Part shown: positions 61,398 through 64,000 of the stretch, piece after piece
How positions within the stretch are numbered: position 1 is the first letter of the stretch
How the letters are laid out: each line of letters begins with the position of its first letter
Origin: JBCBSP01 sp039819095
GTDB lineage: Bacteria; Pseudomonadota; Alphaproteobacteria; Caulobacterales; Maricaulaceae
Length of the DNA: 64,000 nt
Reading direction: 5' to 3'
Assembly: GCA_039819095.1 (NCBI GenBank)
Contig: JBCBSP010000001.1
Coordinates: 186,001-250,000, forward strand
The notes under the pieces: generated by a model
Seen by the model: only the letters and a program-made list of their open reading frames with translations
Database searches by the model: none
Told to the model about the DNA's origin: nothing
Program-made: the position numbers and the translations under genes

Positions 61398-62246
61398 TCA
61401 GCCCGCCTCACTGTAGGCCTGACGCAGTCGGCTTGCTACCGGACCGGGACTTCCGGAGCCGACCGGCTCGCCATCAATAGCCACGACAGGCATGACAAAC
61501 GAACTCGCAGAGGTGATGAACGCCTCCTGTGCGGCTTTGGCCTCGTCCACGGTGAAGCTGCGCTCTTCCAGTTTCAGCTGAAGACTCTGAGCCAGGCGCG
61601 CAACCGCCTGTCGGGTAATGCCTCGCAGGATGAGCGAATCAGCAGCCCGCGTGATCAGAACGCCTTCGGTGGTGACGATCCACGCGTTGGAGGACGCGCC
61701 TTCGGTGACGCATCCCTCCTCATCGACCAGCCAGGCTTCAACCGCACCCGCCTCTGCGGCTTCCTGCTTGGCCAGAATGTTTGGAAGCAGTGAGATCGAC
61801 TTGATATCACACCGTTTCCAGCGAAGGTCGGGCCGAGTGATCACCGCCGCGCCTGATTGCGCGCGACGCTCCATGGCGGCGACATTCACGGGGCGGGCGG
61901 TCAGGATCAGCGTCGGTTTTACGGCTGGATCGGGAAAGGCGTGATTGCGCGGCGCCACACCACGCGTGACCTGCAGATAAACCAGCCCGTCGACGATCCG
62001 GTTGCGGCGGATCAGCTCGCCAATGATCACCGGCAGTGCGCTCAACGCACAGGGCGGCGCGATCCGTAATTCGCCCAGCGAGCGCCGCAGGCGTTCAACA
62101 TGACCCGCCCAGTCCATGAGGCGCCCATCGCGTACGGCCCAGACCTCGTAAACACCGTCGGCGAACTGCAGGCCGCGATCTTCCACCGCGATAGAGGCCG
62201 TGGTGACGGGTCGGTACTCACCGTTGACATAGGCGATCCGCGCCAT
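61398..62246 (-). CDS. dat: D-amino-acid aminotransferase (class IV PLP)
   Basis: 282 residues. VNGEYRPVTTASIAVEDRGLQ, FADGVYEVWAV, YLQVTRGVAPRNHAFP, the PLP Lys in CDIKSISLLPNIL, and VTEGASSNAWIV fit DAT/ilvE-class transaminases. The ordering relative to trkH and hfq is conserved in alphaproteobacteria. It likely converts D-Ala and 2-oxoglutarate to pyruvate and D-Glu for peptidoglycan. Starts 3 bases after the trkH end. Confidence 0.9.
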   Translation of the reverse strand: MARIAYVNGEYRPVTTASIAVEDRGLQFADGVYEVWAVRDGRLMDWAGHVERLRRSLGELRIAPPCALSALPVIIGELIRRNRIVDGLVYLQVTRGVAPRNHAFPDPAVKPTLILTARPVNVAAMERRAQSGAAVITRPDLRWKRCDIKSISLLPNILAKQEAAEAGAVEAWLVDEEGCVTEGASSNAWIVTTEGVLITRAADSLILRGITRQAVARLAQSLQLKLEERSFTVDEAKAAQEAFITSASSFVMPVVAIDGEPVGSGSPGPVASRLRQAYSEAG

Positions 62247-62249
62247 CGT

Positions 62250-63644
62250 CTAGTCCTTTGTAAAAATTACGAAAAGCGCCGCTGCGAAGGCGACGACTTC
62301 CAGCCTACCGACAATCATGACCGGAATGAGGACGTACAGAACAGAGTCCGGCAAGCTCGCATAATCGGCGCCGGTGAGCGGACCGGCATTGGCCAGGGCC
62401 GCGCCGGACAAAAGCCATGCCTCGCTGAAATCAGCGCCGGCCGCGCCGATGAGCAACGCCCCCGCCCCCATCGCAAGCGGATAAGCCAGCGCATAAACCG
62501 CAACGCTCAACAGAGCCGCATCGCTCGCCGGGCGCCCGGCGAAGCGCGTTGTGACGGCGGCGGAAGGGTGTGAGAGCAGAATCAGCTCCTCGCGGGCGCG
62601 GCGCGCCAGCAGGAGAACGCGCGGGATCTTCACCCCGCCGGTCGTAGAGACCGCGGAGCCGCCGATTAGCGCCAGAGTCACCAGAATGATGGCGGGAAGA
62701 TGCGCTGCACCGTCTGCGCTGAAGCCTGCCGTCGTCACCGCAAACCAGGCATCAAGCGCCGCCATGGGGAACTCGCCCGCTCCTGCAAACACAGCCGCAG
62801 CAACACCGCCGGCCAGCGCCAGCACCATCATCGCGCGCAAATCGCCCGGAGACCGCATGAGGCGCCGTCGCGTGACCAGCTCGTATTGTAAGGCCATGCT
62901 CCAGGCTCCGGACAGGCAGATCAACGCGGTCACCAGGATGGCCGCCAGCGGCAACCAGTCGCCCAGCGGGCCCGATTGCGGGGTCATCCCCCCGGTGCTG
63001 ATCGCCGACATGGCCAGCGTGAGGGCTGAGAAGGGTTGCGCGCCGGTCGCCATCAACAAGCCCACGCCAAGGATTGTCAGACCGAGATACGTTGAACCGA
63101 TGCGGCGAATAGCGCGCCCGAAATTGGTGAATACGTCATCGCCTTCAACGGTCAGCAGGGTGGAGCGGCGAAGCCCGGGTCCCTTGGCGTCCAGGGTGGC
63201 CAGGACCGTGACCGCAAGCACCAGGCTGGCGAGCCCGCCCAGCCACTGCAAAAGGCCGCGCCACAACACGATCGAACGCGGCGCATCTTCAGGAACCACA
63301 ACGCTCGCGCCTGTGGTGGTCAGAGCCGAGAAGGATTCAAACAGGCCTGACGCGAACCCGCCGGTAGAAGCGATCAGGGCCGGGGCGGCCAGCACCGGCG
63401 TGGTCAGCCAGCCATAGAGCAGCAGCCGCAGCGCGGTCGCGGTGTCGGCCGGCGCTTGCGCGCCTCGCGTGGATGTCAGCGACAGGCCGCCGAGAAACAC
63501 ACCGGCCGCAGCCGTCAGCGCGAACCCGCGCGCGACTTCCCCCGCCCCTTCAGCCGCCGCGCCGGCGGCCAGAGGCGCGGCAAAGCCGCCCACGATCAGC
63601 CAGCACCACCCCAGGGCCTGCAGAAGTCGCAGGGAGATTCCCAT
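62250..63644 (-). CDS. trkH: Potassium uptake protein TrkH family
   Basis: 464 residues with about ten hydrophobic segments and four P-loop-like repeats, each with a central Gly: ALTTTGASVV, MSAISTGGMTP, VTTAGFSADG and GAALANAGPLTG. These selectivity filters line the pore of TrkH/KtrB. The TrkA gene lies upstream, so this is the K+ uptake channel with its gating subunit. Confidence 0.92.
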   Translation of the reverse strand: MGISLRLLQALGWCWLIVGGFAAPLAAGAAAEGAGEVARGFALTAAAGVFLGGLSLTSTRGAQAPADTATALRLLLYGWLTTPVLAAPALIASTGGFASGLFESFSALTTTGASVVVPEDAPRSIVLWRGLLQWLGGLASLVLAVTVLATLDAKGPGLRRSTLLTVEGDDVFTNFGRAIRRIGSTYLGLTILGVGLLMATGAQPFSALTLAMSAISTGGMTPQSGPLGDWLPLAAILVTALICLSGAWSMALQYELVTRRRLMRSPGDLRAMMVLALAGGVAAAVFAGAGEFPMAALDAWFAVTTAGFSADGAAHLPAIILVTLALIGGSAVSTTGGVKIPRVLLLARRAREELILLSHPSAAVTTRFAGRPASDAALLSVAVYALAYPLAMGAGALLIGAAGADFSEAWLLSGAALANAGPLTGADYASLPDSVLYVLIPVMIVGRLEVVAFAAALFVIFTKD

Positions 63645-63648
63645 CGAC

Positions 63649-64000
63649 CTAGAAATACTCCAGGCTGACGCGGAACATCTGCTCCACCTTCGACACCATG
63701 GATTTCAGGGCGAAGAAGACGAGTCGGTCGTTCTCCTCGATCACGACGCCGTCGCGCTCAAAGAAGACCTTGTCGCCGCGCACGAGAGCGCCGACTGCGA
63801 CCCCCTCAGGAAGATCGAGCCCGTCCAGAGGCTTGGAAACCAGCGGCGAGGTCGACAGCGCGATGCCTTCAAGGGCTTCGGCCTGCCCGTCCGCCAGCGT
63901 CTGCAGGCCGGTGATCCGCCCCCGGCGGATATGCTGCAGGATTGTGGACACCGTCACCGCACGCGGATCGATCATGACATCGATATCGAGCGCCTGCTGA
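63649..64000 (-). CDS. trkA: Trk system potassium-uptake protein TrkA, C-terminal part (5' end outside window)
   Basis: The frame is open through the right edge of the window and stops at 63649. The visible 116 residues read ALDIDVMIDPRAVTVSTILQ, then HIRRGRITGLQTLADGQAEA and a TrkA-C (RCK-C) domain with GDKVFFERDGVVIEENDRLVFF. Gates TrkH through nucleotide binding. It precedes trkH by 4 bases, and the N-terminal RCK domains lie beyond the window. Confidence 0.9.
   Translation of the reverse strand, partial: QQALDIDVMIDPRAVTVSTILQHIRRGRITGLQTLADGQAEALEGIALSTSPLVSKPLDGLDLPEGVAVGALVRGDKVFFERDGVVIEENDRLVFFALKSMVSKVEQMFRVSLEYF

Overview
The window reads as a chromosomal segment of a GC-rich alphaproteobacterium. 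The trkA-trkH-dat-hfq-hflX / mazG block, the recG / sdhE-mfd divergence, a PopA/PleD-like protein with a degenerate GGDEF domain, and ECF11-type (RpoE/ChrR) promoters together suggest the Maricaulis/Oceanicaulis/Caulobacter part of the class. That placement is an inference, not a measurement. Genes are densely packed, many overlap by 1-4 bases, no intergenic gap exceeds 300 bases, and I see no prophage, insertion sequence or CRISPR array.

Layout. 1-5086: the end of an FtsX-type ABC permease pair, a cystathionine-lyase-like PLP enzyme, a lone polar amino-acid binding protein, and cysteine synthase. 5185-13960: a photo-oxidative stress regulon made of two convergent operons, each headed by a GATCC-N16-CGTA (ECF11-like) promoter. 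One holds a ChrR-type cupin protein, a secreted protein, an FeS-type (6-4)/CryB photolyase and an SDR. The other holds a class I photolyase, a flavoprotein, a DUF1365 protein and a Cfa-like methyltransferase. 14056-24499: LPS precursors (kdsA, hldE), DUF3089, DUF502, recG, sdhE, mfd. 24496-31002: a PopA-like protein, an acyl-CoA racemase/transferase, a strongly structured intergenic segment, a YihY/BrkB membrane protein, the two SCOT subunits and two secreted proteins.

31032-37434 is the most unusual region. Two divergent units encode three separate Rieske [2Fe-2S] fusions: to a thiamine-diphosphate enzyme, to the FMN/[3Fe-4S] domain of glutamate synthase, and to a ferric-reductase-like di-heme membrane domain. 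Three further small membrane or exported proteins accompany them. I know of no described pathway with this set, and it is my main candidate for an undescribed redox system.

37438-40813: serine dehydratase, tryptophan 2,3-dioxygenase, a fumarylacetoacetase-family hydrolase and a proline-rich lipoprotein. 40969-46908: a surface-glycan or glycolipid cluster (WbqC, GT2, methyltransferase, flippase-like protein, sugar aminotransferase, membrane protein). 46933-48248: an SbtB-like PII protein and an SbtA-like bicarbonate transporter, arranged tail to tail. 48353-52289: TPR-sulfotransferase, VOC lipoprotein, and an HTH regulator divergent from a thioesterase with operator-like repeats between them. 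52421-64000: tRNA-Ser(UGA), then housekeeping genes (rlpA, D,D-carboxypeptidase, tmk, holB, tatD, MBL hydrolase, mazG) facing the trkA-trkH-dat-hfq-hflX block.
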